Source: Mesorhizobium sp. AR10
GTDB lineage: Bacteria > Pseudomonadota > Alphaproteobacteria > Rhizobiales > Rhizobiaceae
Direction: 5' to 3'
Length of the DNA: 64,000 nt
NCBI RefSeq assembly: GCF_024746795.1
Contig: NZ_CP080524.1
Span: 5,930,001-5,994,000, forward strand
Shown here: in pieces, positions 38,447 to 46,907 of the stretch
How positions within the stretch are numbered: the stretch's first letter is position 1
Layout of the letters: every line of letters begins with the position of its first letter
Translations under genes and position numbers: made by a program
The notes under the pieces: model-generated
The model's database searches: none
Told to the model about the DNA's origin: nothing
Seen by the model: only the letters and a program-made list of their open reading frames with translations

Positions 38447-39772
38447 TTACTCCGCAGCGACCAGCTCGTTTTCCAAAACACCCTCCGGCTTCGGCCCGCC
38501 ATAGGCCCAGTCGAGCAGTTTTACCGTGTGCACAACCGGCATCTTTGCCGCGGAAGCAATCTGGGTGATGCAGCCGATATTGCCGGTGGCGACGATTTCA
38601 GCACCCGTCGCCTCGATATTCCTGACCTTGCGGTCGCGCAGCTTTGCCGAAATCTCGGATTGGAGGATGTTGTAGGTGCCGGCCGAGCCGCAGCACAGAT
38701 GACCCTCACGCGGCTCGCGCACGACGAAGCCCGCCTTGCTGAGAAGCTCCTTCGGCTGGCGGGTGATCTTCTGGCCATGTTGCATCGAGCAGGCGGAGTG
38801 ATAGGCGACGATGGTGCCGGGCTTCCGCACCGGCTCCGGCAGGTCGAGGCTTGCCAGATATTCGGTGATGTCTTTCGCCAATGATGAGACGCGCGCGGCC
38901 TTGTCGGCATAGGCCGGATCGAGGCGCAGCATGAAGCCATAATCCTTGATGGTGGTGCCGCAGCCGGACGCGGTGATGACGATGGCATCGAGCCCACCTA
39001 ATTCGATCGCACGCGTCCAGGCGTCGACATTCTGCCTGGCCGAGGCAAGTGCTGCCTCCTCGTGGCCCATATGATGCACCAGCGCGCCGCAGCAGCCCTC
39101 GCCCCGGGGCACGACAACCTCGACGCCGAGCCGCGTCAGCAGCGAGATCGTCGTGTCATTGATAGCGGGATCGAGCACGGATTGGGCGCAACCGGTGAGG
39201 AGAGCGACGCGCCCATTTTTCGCGCCCTGCCCGGCATGCACCCCCGGCAGAGCTGTGGGCGACGCCTTGGGAATCGACGCCGGAGCGAGCTTGAGCATGG
39301 CGCCCAGCGGCTTCAGCGCCGGGATCTTTTCGAACAGACCGACAAACGGTTTTCCGAGCTTCGCCAACTTCAGCGCAGCACGAAAGCGTGACGGGTAGGG
39401 CAGGACAAAGGCCAGCATGGCGCGCGTCAGGCGATCGAGCAGCGGGCGCTTGTAGGTTTCCTGGATATGGGCGCGGGCATGATCGACCAGATGCATGTAG
39501 TTGACGCCCGACGGGCAGGTGGTCATGCAGGCAAGGCAGGACAGGCAACGGTCGATATGAGTGACGATCTCCTTGTCGGCCGGGCGGCCGTTCTCCAGCA
39601 TATCCTTGATCAGGTAGATTCGCCCGCGCGGCGAATCCAGTTCGTTGCCCAGCGTCACATAGGTCGGACAGGTGGCGGTGCAGAAGCCGCAATGTACGCA
39701 TTTGCGCAGGATCTTCTCCGATTCCGCGACATGCGGATCGGCAAGCTGGGCAAGCGAGAAATTGGTCTGCAC
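38447..39772 (-). CDS. glcF: Glycolate oxidase iron-sulfur subunit
   Basis: The 441-residue protein has two 4Fe-4S motifs near the N-terminus (CVHCGFCTATCP and CLSCLACMTTCP) and two CCG-type domains (EGCCGALVHHMGHEE and LCCGSAGTYN) typical of GlcF. It carries electrons from the GlcD/GlcE flavoprotein to the quinone pool as glycolate is oxidised to glyoxylate. It is the last gene of the glc operon, 10 bases after a small membrane protein gene. Confidence 0.95.
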   Translation of the reverse strand: MQTNFSLAQLADPHVAESEKILRKCVHCGFCTATCPTYVTLGNELDSPRGRIYLIKDMLENGRPADKEIVTHIDRCLSCLACMTTCPSGVNYMHLVDHARAHIQETYKRPLLDRLTRAMLAFVLPYPSRFRAALKLAKLGKPFVGLFEKIPALKPLGAMLKLAPASIPKASPTALPGVHAGQGAKNGRVALLTGCAQSVLDPAINDTTISLLTRLGVEVVVPRGEGCCGALVHHMGHEEAALASARQNVDAWTRAIELGGLDAIVITASGCGTTIKDYGFMLRLDPAYADKAARVSSLAKDITEYLASLDLPEPVRKPGTIVAYHSACSMQHGQKITRQPKELLSKAGFVVREPREGHLCCGSAGTYNILQSEISAKLRDRKVRNIEATGAEIVATGNIGCITQIASAAKMPVVHTVKLLDWAYGGPKPEGVLENELVAAE

Positions 39773-39782
39773 GCAAAGAATC

Positions 39783-40178
39783 CTAAAGTCCGAGGAACCA
39801 GCTTTCTGGGTTTTTCACCGGCTCGCCGCGCTGCAGCGCCTGCAGGCCGAGAATGGAACGAGCGATGAACCAGACGCCGACAGCGAACATCAGCACGAAG
39901 CCGATGATGAGGAACATCAGCACAACCGAGATCAGCGCATAGAGCAGGCCGATCCAGAAGGTGCGGATCAGGAAGGTGTAGTGGCTCTCGACGAAGCCGC
40001 CGGCCTTGCCGCGGTTGATATAGGCCAGAACGATGCCGACAATGCCGGTGATGCCGATGACGAGGCCGGCGAGGTAGAGGATATAGATGACCAGCGCGTT
40101 GGTCGGCCCTGGCTCCAGCCAGCGGTCGGTCTGGCGCGGTGCGGGTTTGTCGTTCTGGCCGGAATTGATGTCGCTCAT
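39783..40178 (-). CDS. DUF4870-like membrane protein within the glc operon
   Basis: The 131-residue protein begins MSDINSGQNDKPAPRQTDRW at an ATG that overlaps the glcE stop (ATGA). A longer upstream reading would lie inside glcE. Three membrane helices follow (ALVIYILYLAGLVIGITGIVG; FWIGLLYALISVVLMFLIIGF; LMFAVGVWFIARSI). It resembles DUF4870/Tic20-type small membrane proteins. Its place between glcE and glcF suggests a link to glycolate oxidase at the membrane, but no function is known. Confidence 0.82.
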   Translation of the reverse strand: MSDINSGQNDKPAPRQTDRWLEPGPTNALVIYILYLAGLVIGITGIVGIVLAYINRGKAGGFVESHYTFLIRTFWIGLLYALISVVLMFLIIGFVLMFAVGVWFIARSILGLQALQRGEPVKNPESWFLGL

Positions 40179-41431
40179 GGTGCTTCTCCCTCGGTTGCCG
40201 GGCCGAGAGTAGCAGAGCCAGCGCCCGGCGCCATACGACCGGGATTGAGGATGGCCTTGGGGTCGAACTCGGCCTTGAGCCTGGCGGAGAGCGCCGCCAG
40301 TTGCGGCGCCTGCGGCTCGAACACCGGCACAGCGGCGCGATGCGAAGGGGCGGCGCGCACCAGTGTCGCGTGACCGCCACCATATTGTCTCACGAGCCCG
40401 CGCAGCAGACCCGCCTCGGGATCGCCATGCTCCATGCGCAGCCAGATCAATCCGCCCTGCCAATCATAGAAGGCATCGACCGCCGCCTGCATGCGTAGCG
40501 CCAGCACCATCTGGTGGCCTTGGGCCGGCGCCATCGAGACGCGCCAGACCGGCTTTTCCAAGCCATCGGCGAAAGGCACGCAATCTCTGATATCACGCCA
40601 GACATTCAGCGAGGCTTCGCCCGAAATCTCCTCGAGCGGACCAGCATTCTTCAGCAGGGATTTCAGTGCAGCGATGCGGTAGGCGACGGACGGACCAAAA
40701 CCCTCGACGCGGAGCAGCGTCGCGGCATGGCTGCCGAGACTGCCGCCGGCAACCCGTGCAGCGACCCGTTCGGGCAGATGGGCAGCGCTCGACACCTCGG
40801 CGCTCGAGCCAAGCGCCAGAGCCATGGCGGCGGCAGCGTGATCGTCGAGCAGGCCACGGATGGCGAGCGTGACTTCGGTTTCGGCTGCCGGCAGTACCTT
40901 GAAGGTGACATCGGTGAACACGGCAAGCGTGCCCCAGCTGTTGGCCATCAGCTTGGACAGGTCGTAGCCGGTGACGTTCTTGACCACGCGGCCGCCGGAC
41001 TTGAAGGCTTCGCCGCGACCGGAAACCGCTGATATGCCGAGGATATGGTCTCGTGCCGCGCCCGCCTTCAGCCGGCGCGGACCGGAGAGGTTGGTGGCCA
41101 GCACGCCGCCGATGGTGCCTTTTCCCGGCTCACCGCCGAGCAACGAGCCGTAGTCCATCGGTTCGAAAGCAAGTTGCTGGCCGTTTTGCGCCAGCAGTCC
41201 TTCGATCTCGGCAAGCGGTGTGCCGGCCTTTGCCGACAGCACCAGTTCAGCCGGCTCATAGAGCGTGACGCCGGTTAGTTTCGACAGGTCGAGCGTGTGT
41301 TCGCTCTGCTGCGGACGGCCGATGCCGCGCTTGGAACCATGGCCGAGGATTTCGAGCTGTGATTCCTCCGCCCCCGCCCAGGCGACGGTGGAGAGGACTT
41401 CGGCTGACGTGGATGGGGTGAAGGTGGTCAT
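40175..41431 (-). CDS. glcE: Glycolate oxidase FAD-binding subunit
   Basis: The 418-residue protein has the FAD_binding_4 fold with PGKGTIGGVLATNLSG near residue 100 and GRVVKNVTGYDLSKLM near residue 145, typical of GlcE. It pairs with GlcD in the glycolate dehydrogenase complex. The gene overlaps the following membrane protein gene by 4 bases. A repeat element of about 165 bases separates it from glcD. Confidence 0.94.
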   Translation of the reverse strand: MTTFTPSTSAEVLSTVAWAGAEESQLEILGHGSKRGIGRPQQSEHTLDLSKLTGVTLYEPAELVLSAKAGTPLAEIEGLLAQNGQQLAFEPMDYGSLLGGEPGKGTIGGVLATNLSGPRRLKAGAARDHILGISAVSGRGEAFKSGGRVVKNVTGYDLSKLMANSWGTLAVFTDVTFKVLPAAETEVTLAIRGLLDDHAAAAMALALGSSAEVSSAAHLPERVAARVAGGSLGSHAATLLRVEGFGPSVAYRIAALKSLLKNAGPLEEISGEASLNVWRDIRDCVPFADGLEKPVWRVSMAPAQGHQMVLALRMQAAVDAFYDWQGGLIWLRMEHGDPEAGLLRGLVRQYGGGHATLVRAAPSHRAAVPVFEPQAPQLAALSARLKAEFDPKAILNPGRMAPGAGSATLGPATEGEAP

Positions 41432-41476
41432 GGGAACACAATCACTTCGAAGGAAGATACGTCGAGTGCCTTCGCG

Positions 41477-41641
41477 CCCCCCTCTGTCCTGCCGGACATC
41501 TCCCCCTCAAGGGGGGAGATCGGATGGCGTGTCGGGTTTCGCCAATTTCCAACGTTGGGGGGACGGTGGCGCGCCGAAGCTGCCAATCTCCCCCCTTGAG
41601 GGGGAGATGTCCGGCAGGACAGAGGGGGGTGTTCAAGCGCC
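41477..41641. repeat. Palindromic repeat element between glcD and glcE
   Basis: Arms CCCCCCTCTGTCCTGCCGG... and ...CCGGCAGGACAGAGGGGGG with inner CTCCCCCTCAAGGGGGGAG surround a core of about 65 bases with TTTCGCCAATTTCC. The core matches that of the element at 34391-34557 in reverse orientation. It sits between two genes of one operon and may add a strong hairpin to the transcript. Confidence 0.85.
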
Positions 41642-41651
41642 AACATGCCCC

Positions 41652-43148
41652 TCAAAACCTCGGAATGTCCGGAAACGCCACCTGACCCCGGTGCACATGC
41701 ATGCGGCCGAGTTCGGCGCAGCGGCGAAGCTGCGGAAATACCTTGCCGGGATTGAGCAGATGGTTGGGATCGAAAGCGCATTTGACCCGCATCTGCTGGT
41801 CGAGGTCGATCTGGTTGAACATTTCCGGCATCAGGTCGCGCTTCTCGACGCCGACCCCGTGTTCGCCGGTCAGCACGCCGCCGACCTTGACGCAGAGCCG
41901 CAATATGTCGGCGCCGAAACTCTCCGCTCTGTCGAGTTCGCCGGGCACGTTGGCATCGTAGAGGATCAGCGGGTGCAGATTGCCGTCGCCGGCGTGGAAG
42001 ACGTTGGCGACGCCGAGCCCGTATTTGTCAGAGAGCTCACGCATGCCGGCGAGCACGCGCGGCAATTCCTTGCGCGGGATGGTGCCGTCCATGCAGTAGT
42101 AGTCGGGCGAGATGCGGCCAACCGCCGGAAAGGCCGCCTTGCGCCCGGCCCAGAAGCTCAGCCGCTCCTGTTCCGACTGCGAAATGCGGCAGGTGGTCGA
42201 GCCGTTCCTGTAGGCGATGGCTTCGACAAGGCCGATCAGGTGATCGACCTCGACGCCCGGCCCGTCGAGCTCGACGATCAGCAGGGCCTCGACATCCAAG
42301 GGATAGCCGGCATGGACAAAATCCTCGGCGGCGTGGATCGCTGGCCGGTCCATCATCTCCATGCCGCCTGGGATGATGCCAGCGCCGATGATGTCGGCGA
42401 CACATTGGCCGCCCTGCTCGCTGGTCGGGAAGCCGATCAGCAGCGCGCGGGCCGTCTCCGGCTTCTTCAGGATGCGCACGGTCACCTCGGTGACGACGCC
42501 AAGCAGACCTTCGGAGCCGGTCATGACACCGAGCAGATCGTAGCCTTCCGCATCGAGATGGCTGCCGCCGAGGCGGATCACCTCGCCGTTCATCAGCACC
42601 ATCTCGATGCCGAGGACATTGTTGGCGGTGAGGCCGTATTTCAGGCAGTGGACGCCGCCGGAATTCTCCGCGACGTTGCCGCCGATCGAGCAGGCGATCT
42701 GGGAGGATGGATCGGGGGCATAATAGAAGCCCTCCTGCTCGACGGCGGTGGTGATGCCGAGATTGGTGACGCCCGGCTGGGCGACGACGATGCGGTTGGG
42801 AAAGTCGATCGCGAGGATGCGATTAAAGCGGCTCATGACGATCAGCACCGCGTCTTCGAGCGGCAGCGCGCCGCCGGACAAAGACGTGCCGGAGCCACGC
42901 GGCACGACACGGATGTTGCGGTCGTTGCAGTATTTGAGCACCCGGGAAACCTGCGCCACCGTTTCGGGCAAAACCACGACCAGCGGCAATTGCCGATAGG
43001 CGGTGAGCCCGTCGCTCTCGAAGGCGCGCATCTCATTGGTCGCGTCGACGACACCTTCGCCCGGCACGATGATGCGCATATCGGCGACGATCTCGTGACG
43101 CCGGCGCATCGTGGCGTCGTCTGGCTTCGGCATGGCAAGGCCGGACAT
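41652..43148 (-). CDS. glcD: Glycolate oxidase FAD-linked subunit
   Basis: The 498-residue protein begins MSGLAMPKPDDATMRRR behind GAAGGAAG. Twenty further in-frame residues upstream are rejected for lack of a site. It has the FAD motif PRGSGTSLSGG, GGNVAENSGGVHCLKYG and a C-terminal oxidase domain with FHAGDGNLHP and GEHGVGVEKRDLM. It oxidises glycolate (or D-lactate) to the 2-oxo acid. First gene of the operon. A perfect palindrome lies 21 bases before its start. Confidence 0.95.
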   Translation of the reverse strand: MSGLAMPKPDDATMRRRHEIVADMRIIVPGEGVVDATNEMRAFESDGLTAYRQLPLVVVLPETVAQVSRVLKYCNDRNIRVVPRGSGTSLSGGALPLEDAVLIVMSRFNRILAIDFPNRIVVAQPGVTNLGITTAVEQEGFYYAPDPSSQIACSIGGNVAENSGGVHCLKYGLTANNVLGIEMVLMNGEVIRLGGSHLDAEGYDLLGVMTGSEGLLGVVTEVTVRILKKPETARALLIGFPTSEQGGQCVADIIGAGIIPGGMEMMDRPAIHAAEDFVHAGYPLDVEALLIVELDGPGVEVDHLIGLVEAIAYRNGSTTCRISQSEQERLSFWAGRKAAFPAVGRISPDYYCMDGTIPRKELPRVLAGMRELSDKYGLGVANVFHAGDGNLHPLILYDANVPGELDRAESFGADILRLCVKVGGVLTGEHGVGVEKRDLMPEMFNQIDLDQQMRVKCAFDPNHLLNPGKVFPQLRRCAELGRMHVHRGQVAFPDIPRF

Positions 43149-43168
43149 CAGCAGCTTCCTTCGCTCGA

Positions 43169-43189
43169 CTGGTAAAAATCTTTTACCAG
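43169..43189. promoter_or_regulatory. Probable operator upstream of glcD
   Basis: CTGGTAAAA, three bases, TTTTACCAG is a perfect 9-bp inverted repeat 21 bases upstream of the glcD start. The TGGT...ACCA ends recall operators of FadR-type GntR regulators such as GlcC, though the spacing here is wider. Repression of the glc operon from this site is an inference. Confidence 0.6.
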
Positions 43190-43321
43190 CGACGGACGCC
43201 TGTTGCAAATCCTGCTGTGGCCAAAATCTGGGGCCGACACCAGGACAGCCTTCCGCAGCGGCAATCTGCCGCTGAAAGCCGGACGTCAGGGAGCTTGGTC
43301 AACGCCTCTCCAGCAAAGGGC

Positions 43322-44644
43322 TTATTCACCCGGTTGCTTGGCAGGCTCGGAGTGCATCCGGCGGACACGGCGCACGCCCCACCAGACGAGCAGGAGGGCG
43401 AGCGGCACCGAGGCGGCGGTGATGAGTTCCGGCGCAAAGGCATGGCCGAAGATCGAAGCACCCTTGGCGACATAGCTGACGAGACCGACGACATAGTAAG
43501 AGACGGCAGCCACCGAGAGGCCTTCCACCGTCTGCTGCAGGCGCAGTTGCAGGCGGGCGCGGTTGTTCATCGACGCCAGCAGATCGCGGTTCTGCTTTTC
43601 GACCTCGACGTCGACCCAGGTACGCAGCAGCGTGGTGGCGCGGGTGAGCTTTCGCGACAGATTGGCCTGGCGCTCCTCGATCGAACGGCAGGTGCGCATG
43701 GCAGGCGCGACGCGGCGCTGCAGGAAGCCGCCCCAGGTGTCGTAGCCGGGCACGGCCTCCTCTTCCAGCGCCTCGAGCCGCTCGACGACGATGCCGTCAT
43801 AGGCGCGGCTGGCGCCGAAGCGGTAGAGGCTGGAAGCGGCGTCGGCCTCCAGCTCGGCGGCAAGCTCGGTCAGGTCGGCCAGCAGCGTCTGGCTGTCGCG
43901 GGTTTCGGCAACCTTCATTTCACGGGTCGTCTGGGCCAGCCTGTCCTCGATACGGCGGGCGCGTCCCGACAGCGTCAGCGCCAGCGGCAGGCCAAGCATG
44001 GCCAGCGTGCGGTAGGTCTCGATGTCGATCAACCGTTGCGACAGCGCGCCCGTACGAGCCTGCGTCAGGCCGCGATCAAGCACCAGAATGCGGGTCAGGC
44101 CGTCGCCATCCTGGCGGAAATCGGTGACGATGGCGGCATTGCCGCGCTCGACCAGCGAATAGCAAAGACTGGTCGGATCGAAGCCGGCGATCAGCTTTTC
44201 GCTCGCCTGCGTCCATCGGCGGATTTCGAGCCTGATGCCGGAGATCACCGTGCCCGGCGGCGAGAATCCGTTGCCAAAGGGTGAGTCTTCCTGCGACCTG
44301 CCGCTTTCGGCAAGCGGGCCTTCCCACAGATAGGTCGAGAATTCGGTATGCCGCTCCCAACGCAGCGTGCCCTTGCCCCATTTCATAGCGTGGTGGCGAG
44401 CCTGACGGTCCGGCGCGGCAATGCCGAGACGCCGCGACAGTTCGGAAAGCACGGCCTGGTCAACGCCGGAGCCGCCTTCGGTCATGAAGGCGAGTTGCAC
44501 CAGCACGCGCGGCTTCTCGATGAGCGGGTGAGGCCGGGCATGGACTTCGCCAAGCGCACCGGGTCGCCCCTCATGCGCCGGAAAACCCATCACGCTGCCC
44601 TTGGTGCGCGGCTGGAATTCGAGATTGGACGGGTCGTCTGACAC
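43322..44644 (-). CDS. DUF3422 family membrane-anchored protein
   Basis: I take the GTG at 44644 (VSDDPSNLEFQPRTKG), which has GGGGGA ahead of it, giving 440 residues. The frame also runs 24 codons further to an ATG. The protein matches DUF3422: GFPAHEGRPGALGEVHARPHP near the start, a coiled-coil-rich middle, and two membrane helices near the C-terminus (VAAVSYYVVGLVSYVAKGA and LITAASVPLALLLVWWGV). The family is common in proteobacteria and its function is unknown. The start is uncertain. Confidence 0.82.
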   Translation of the reverse strand: MSDDPSNLEFQPRTKGSVMGFPAHEGRPGALGEVHARPHPLIEKPRVLVQLAFMTEGGSGVDQAVLSELSRRLGIAAPDRQARHHAMKWGKGTLRWERHTEFSTYLWEGPLAESGRSQEDSPFGNGFSPPGTVISGIRLEIRRWTQASEKLIAGFDPTSLCYSLVERGNAAIVTDFRQDGDGLTRILVLDRGLTQARTGALSQRLIDIETYRTLAMLGLPLALTLSGRARRIEDRLAQTTREMKVAETRDSQTLLADLTELAAELEADAASSLYRFGASRAYDGIVVERLEALEEEAVPGYDTWGGFLQRRVAPAMRTCRSIEERQANLSRKLTRATTLLRTWVDVEVEKQNRDLLASMNNRARLQLRLQQTVEGLSVAAVSYYVVGLVSYVAKGASIFGHAFAPELITAASVPLALLLVWWGVRRVRRMHSEPAKQPGE

Positions 44645-44778
44645 GGCTGGTCCCCCGGGCTTCTTAGAACCCTTCGTGCATAGCGTCCCTCTAGAGCCAA
44701 TCGCCAGGAGACGCAAACTGCAAGTTTAGCCGAACACGATATGCCGCCGCCGCGTCGAAGCCGGCCCGATTGGACGAA

Positions 44779-44792
44779 TTGGATAAATAATT
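44779..44792 (+). promoter_or_regulatory. Shared motif upstream of the GntR gene (copy 1)
   Basis: TTGGATAAATAATT lies 62 bases before the GntR start. It matches TTGGACAAACAATT at 45669-45682 ahead of lldD at 12 of 14 positions, and TTAGCGA follows closely in both. A common operator for the GntR-type regulator is likely. Confidence 0.55.
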
Positions 44793-44853
44793 TGACCAGT
44801 TAGCGACACAGGCTTTATCCTGCGCGACACCGGTTCAAGTCCCAGGCGCCCCG

Positions 44854-45657
44854 TTGAGCGATATTTTCTCCAGGATCGAGCATTCCCGCACCGCCGACGA
44901 GGTGGTGCAGCAGATCGAGAGTCTTATCCTCGAGGGTGTCCTGCGCACCGGCGACCGGTTGCCGGGCGAGCGCGAGCTGGCGCGCCAGTTCGAGGTATCG
45001 CGGCCGATCCTGCGCGATGCGCTGAAGGCGCTGGAAGGACGCGGGTTGCTGACCACGCGGCCCGGCGGCGGCACCCATGTCGCCGATGTCATCGGTCAGC
45101 TGTTCACCAAGCCGGTGACAGACCTGATCTCGATGCACCGCAAGGCGGTAACCGACTATCTGGAATACCGCCGCGAGATCGAGGCCGTCGCGGCCGAATA
45201 TGCAGCACGGCGCGCCACATCGGACGATCTGGCACTGCTCGACCGCATCATGGCGCGCATGGACGAAGCGCACCGCACCGGCGATTTCGACGACGAGGCA
45301 GAAATCGACGTCGAGTTCCACCACGCCATCTGCGAATGCGCGCACAACATCATTCTCCTGCACACGCTGCGCTCCTGCTACCGGTTGCTGTCGGAAGGCG
45401 TGTTCCGGAGCCGGTTGCTGGCGTTCACCGTGCCCGGCGCGCGTGAGGCGCTGCTGGCGCAGCATCGGGCGATCTACACGGCGGTGAAGGCCGGCGATCC
45501 GGCCACGGCGCGACAGGCGGCGATGGATCACATCTCCTACGTCGAACGGTCAATGGCCGAGGCCGAGCGCAGCGGCGAGTGGCAACGCGTGTCGCGGCTG
45601 CGGCTCAGGCAGCGCTCGGAAGGCGACGACAGCGAACCGGCACGGAAGCGCCCGTAA
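44854..45657 (+). CDS. FadR-subfamily GntR regulator (FCD domain), probable lactate regulator
   Basis: The 267-residue protein has a GntR winged helix (RLPGERELARQFEVSRPILRDALKALEGRGLL region, residues about 34-66) and an FCD ligand domain with the metal-ligand pattern EFHHAICECAHN and a later His (AAMDHISYVERS). It begins with TTG at 44854 without a strong ribosome site. The same frame gives no nearby ATG. lldD follows 49 bases downstream, so it likely senses lactate or a related hydroxyacid and controls lldD and itself through the shared motifs. Confidence 0.88.
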   Translation: MSDIFSRIEHSRTADEVVQQIESLILEGVLRTGDRLPGERELARQFEVSRPILRDALKALEGRGLLTTRPGGGTHVADVIGQLFTKPVTDLISMHRKAVTDYLEYRREIEAVAAEYAARRATSDDLALLDRIMARMDEAHRTGDFDDEAEIDVEFHHAICECAHNIILLHTLRSCYRLLSEGVFRSRLLAFTVPGAREALLAQHRAIYTAVKAGDPATARQAAMDHISYVERSMAEAERSGEWQRVSRLRLRQRSEGDDSEPARKRP

Positions 45658-45668
45658 GCACCGGAACA

Positions 45669-45682
45669 TTGGACAAACAATT
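45669..45682 (+). promoter_or_regulatory. Shared motif upstream of lldD (copy 2)
   Basis: TTGGACAAACAATT lies 25 bases before the lldD start and matches the copy ahead of the GntR gene at 12 of 14 positions, followed by TAGCGA. Position suits repression of lldD. Confidence 0.55.
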
Positions 45683-45706
45683 AGCGAAGAACCAGCGGGA
45701 AAGCCC

Positions 45707-46843
45707 ATGAGCACCATCCTCACCATTGCCGATCTCAAGGACCTTGCGCGCCGCCGCGTGCCGACGATGTTCTTCGACTATGCCGATTCCGGCGCCTGGA
45801 CCGAAGGCACCTACCGGGCCAACGAGGAGGATTTCCAGAAGATCAAGTTCCGCCAGCGCGTGCTGGTCGACATGGACAATCGCTCGCTGGAATCGACCAT
45901 GATCGGCGAGAAGGTGGCGATGCCGGTGGCGCTGGCGCCAACCGGGATGACCGGCATGCAGCACGCCGACGGCGAGATGCTTGCGGCGCAGGCGGCGCAA
46001 GAATTCGGCGTGCCGTTCACGCTGTCGACGATGAGCATCTGCTCGATCGAGGATGTCGCCTCGGTGGCCACGAAGCCGTTCTGGTTCCAGCTCTATGTGC
46101 TGCGCGACAAAGATTTCGTGCTCAACCTGATCGACCGGGCGAAGGCGGCGAAGTGTTCGGCGCTGGTGCTGACGCTCGACCTGCAGATCCTCGGCCAGCG
46201 CCACAAGGATATCCGCAACGGGCTTTCGGCGCCGCCCAAGCTGACGTTGAAGAACATCGTCGATATGGCCATCCGCCCGCGGTGGTGCGCCGGCATGCTC
46301 GGCACCCAGCGCCGCACCTTCCGCAACATTGTCGGCCACGCCAAGGGCGTCGGCGACCTCAGTTCCCTGGCGTCGTGGACGACGGAACAGTTCGATCCGC
46401 ATCTGTCGTGGAATGACGTCGCCTGGATCAAGGAGCGTTGGGGCGGCAAGCTGATCCTGAAAGGCATCCTCGACAAGGAAGACGCGCTGATGGCGGCCAA
46501 GACCGGCGCCGACGCGATCATCGTTTCCAACCATGGCGGACGCCAGCTCGACGGGGCTTCGTCATCGATCATGGCGCTGGAAGAGATCGCCGATGCGGTC
46601 GGCGACACGATCGAAGTGCACATGGATGGCGGCATCCGCTCGGGCCAGGACGTGCTGAAAGCGCTTTGCCTCGGCGCCAAGGGCACCTATATCGGCCGGC
46701 CTTTCCTTTACGGCCTTGGTGCGCTCGGCAAGGAAGGAGTTACCAAGGCGCTGGAAATCATCCGCAAGGAGATGGACATCACGCTGGCACTGTGCGGAAA
46801 ACGTCTGGTGACCGACATGGGCAAAGACCAGCTTCGGCGCTAG
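45707..46843 (+). CDS. lldD: L-lactate dehydrogenase (quinone/cytochrome), FMN-dependent
   Basis: The 378-residue protein is an FMN alpha-hydroxyacid oxidase: LAPTGMTGMQHADGE near residue 78 binds FMN, SNHGGRQLDG near residue 271 holds the catalytic His and Arg, and DGGIRSGQDV with GRPFLYGLG closes the FMN phosphate site. It oxidises L-lactate to pyruvate at the inner membrane. It follows a FadR-type regulator gene in the same orientation. Closely related mandelate or glycolate oxidases are a lesser alternative. Confidence 0.93.
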   Translation: MSTILTIADLKDLARRRVPTMFFDYADSGAWTEGTYRANEEDFQKIKFRQRVLVDMDNRSLESTMIGEKVAMPVALAPTGMTGMQHADGEMLAAQAAQEFGVPFTLSTMSICSIEDVASVATKPFWFQLYVLRDKDFVLNLIDRAKAAKCSALVLTLDLQILGQRHKDIRNGLSAPPKLTLKNIVDMAIRPRWCAGMLGTQRRTFRNIVGHAKGVGDLSSLASWTTEQFDPHLSWNDVAWIKERWGGKLILKGILDKEDALMAAKTGADAIIVSNHGGRQLDGASSSIMALEEIADAVGDTIEVHMDGGIRSGQDVLKALCLGAKGTYIGRPFLYGLGALGKEGVTKALEIIRKEMDITLALCGKRLVTDMGKDQLRR

Positions 46844-46868
46844 GACGTTGTTCACCGATTGGCCCTAG

Positions 46869-46898
46869 CGTCTCCCTGACGGTCCCGTCACGGAGACG
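46869..46898 (+). promoter_or_regulatory. Hairpin covering the ribosome site of the phosphatase gene
   Basis: CGTCTCCCTGACGG pairs with CCGTCACGGAGACG (one mismatch, two-base loop) between lldD and the phosphatase gene. GGAGACG in the right arm is the best ribosome site for the TTG at 46908. It lacks a T-run, so it looks less like a terminator than an element that could hide the site. Confidence 0.5.
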
Positions 46899-46907
46899 AC
46901 GCAGGCA

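Noticed and set aside
41265..43175. Long open frame antisense to glcD and part of glcE
   Set aside because: It runs across a repeat and two recognisable genes, has no motifs and has a shadow-like composition.
44829..44851. tRNA-like T-arm (GGTTCAAGTCC) just before the GntR gene
   Set aside because: The bases on either side of TTCAAGT cannot form a T-stem, and no anticodon or acceptor arm is found upstream. It is a chance match.
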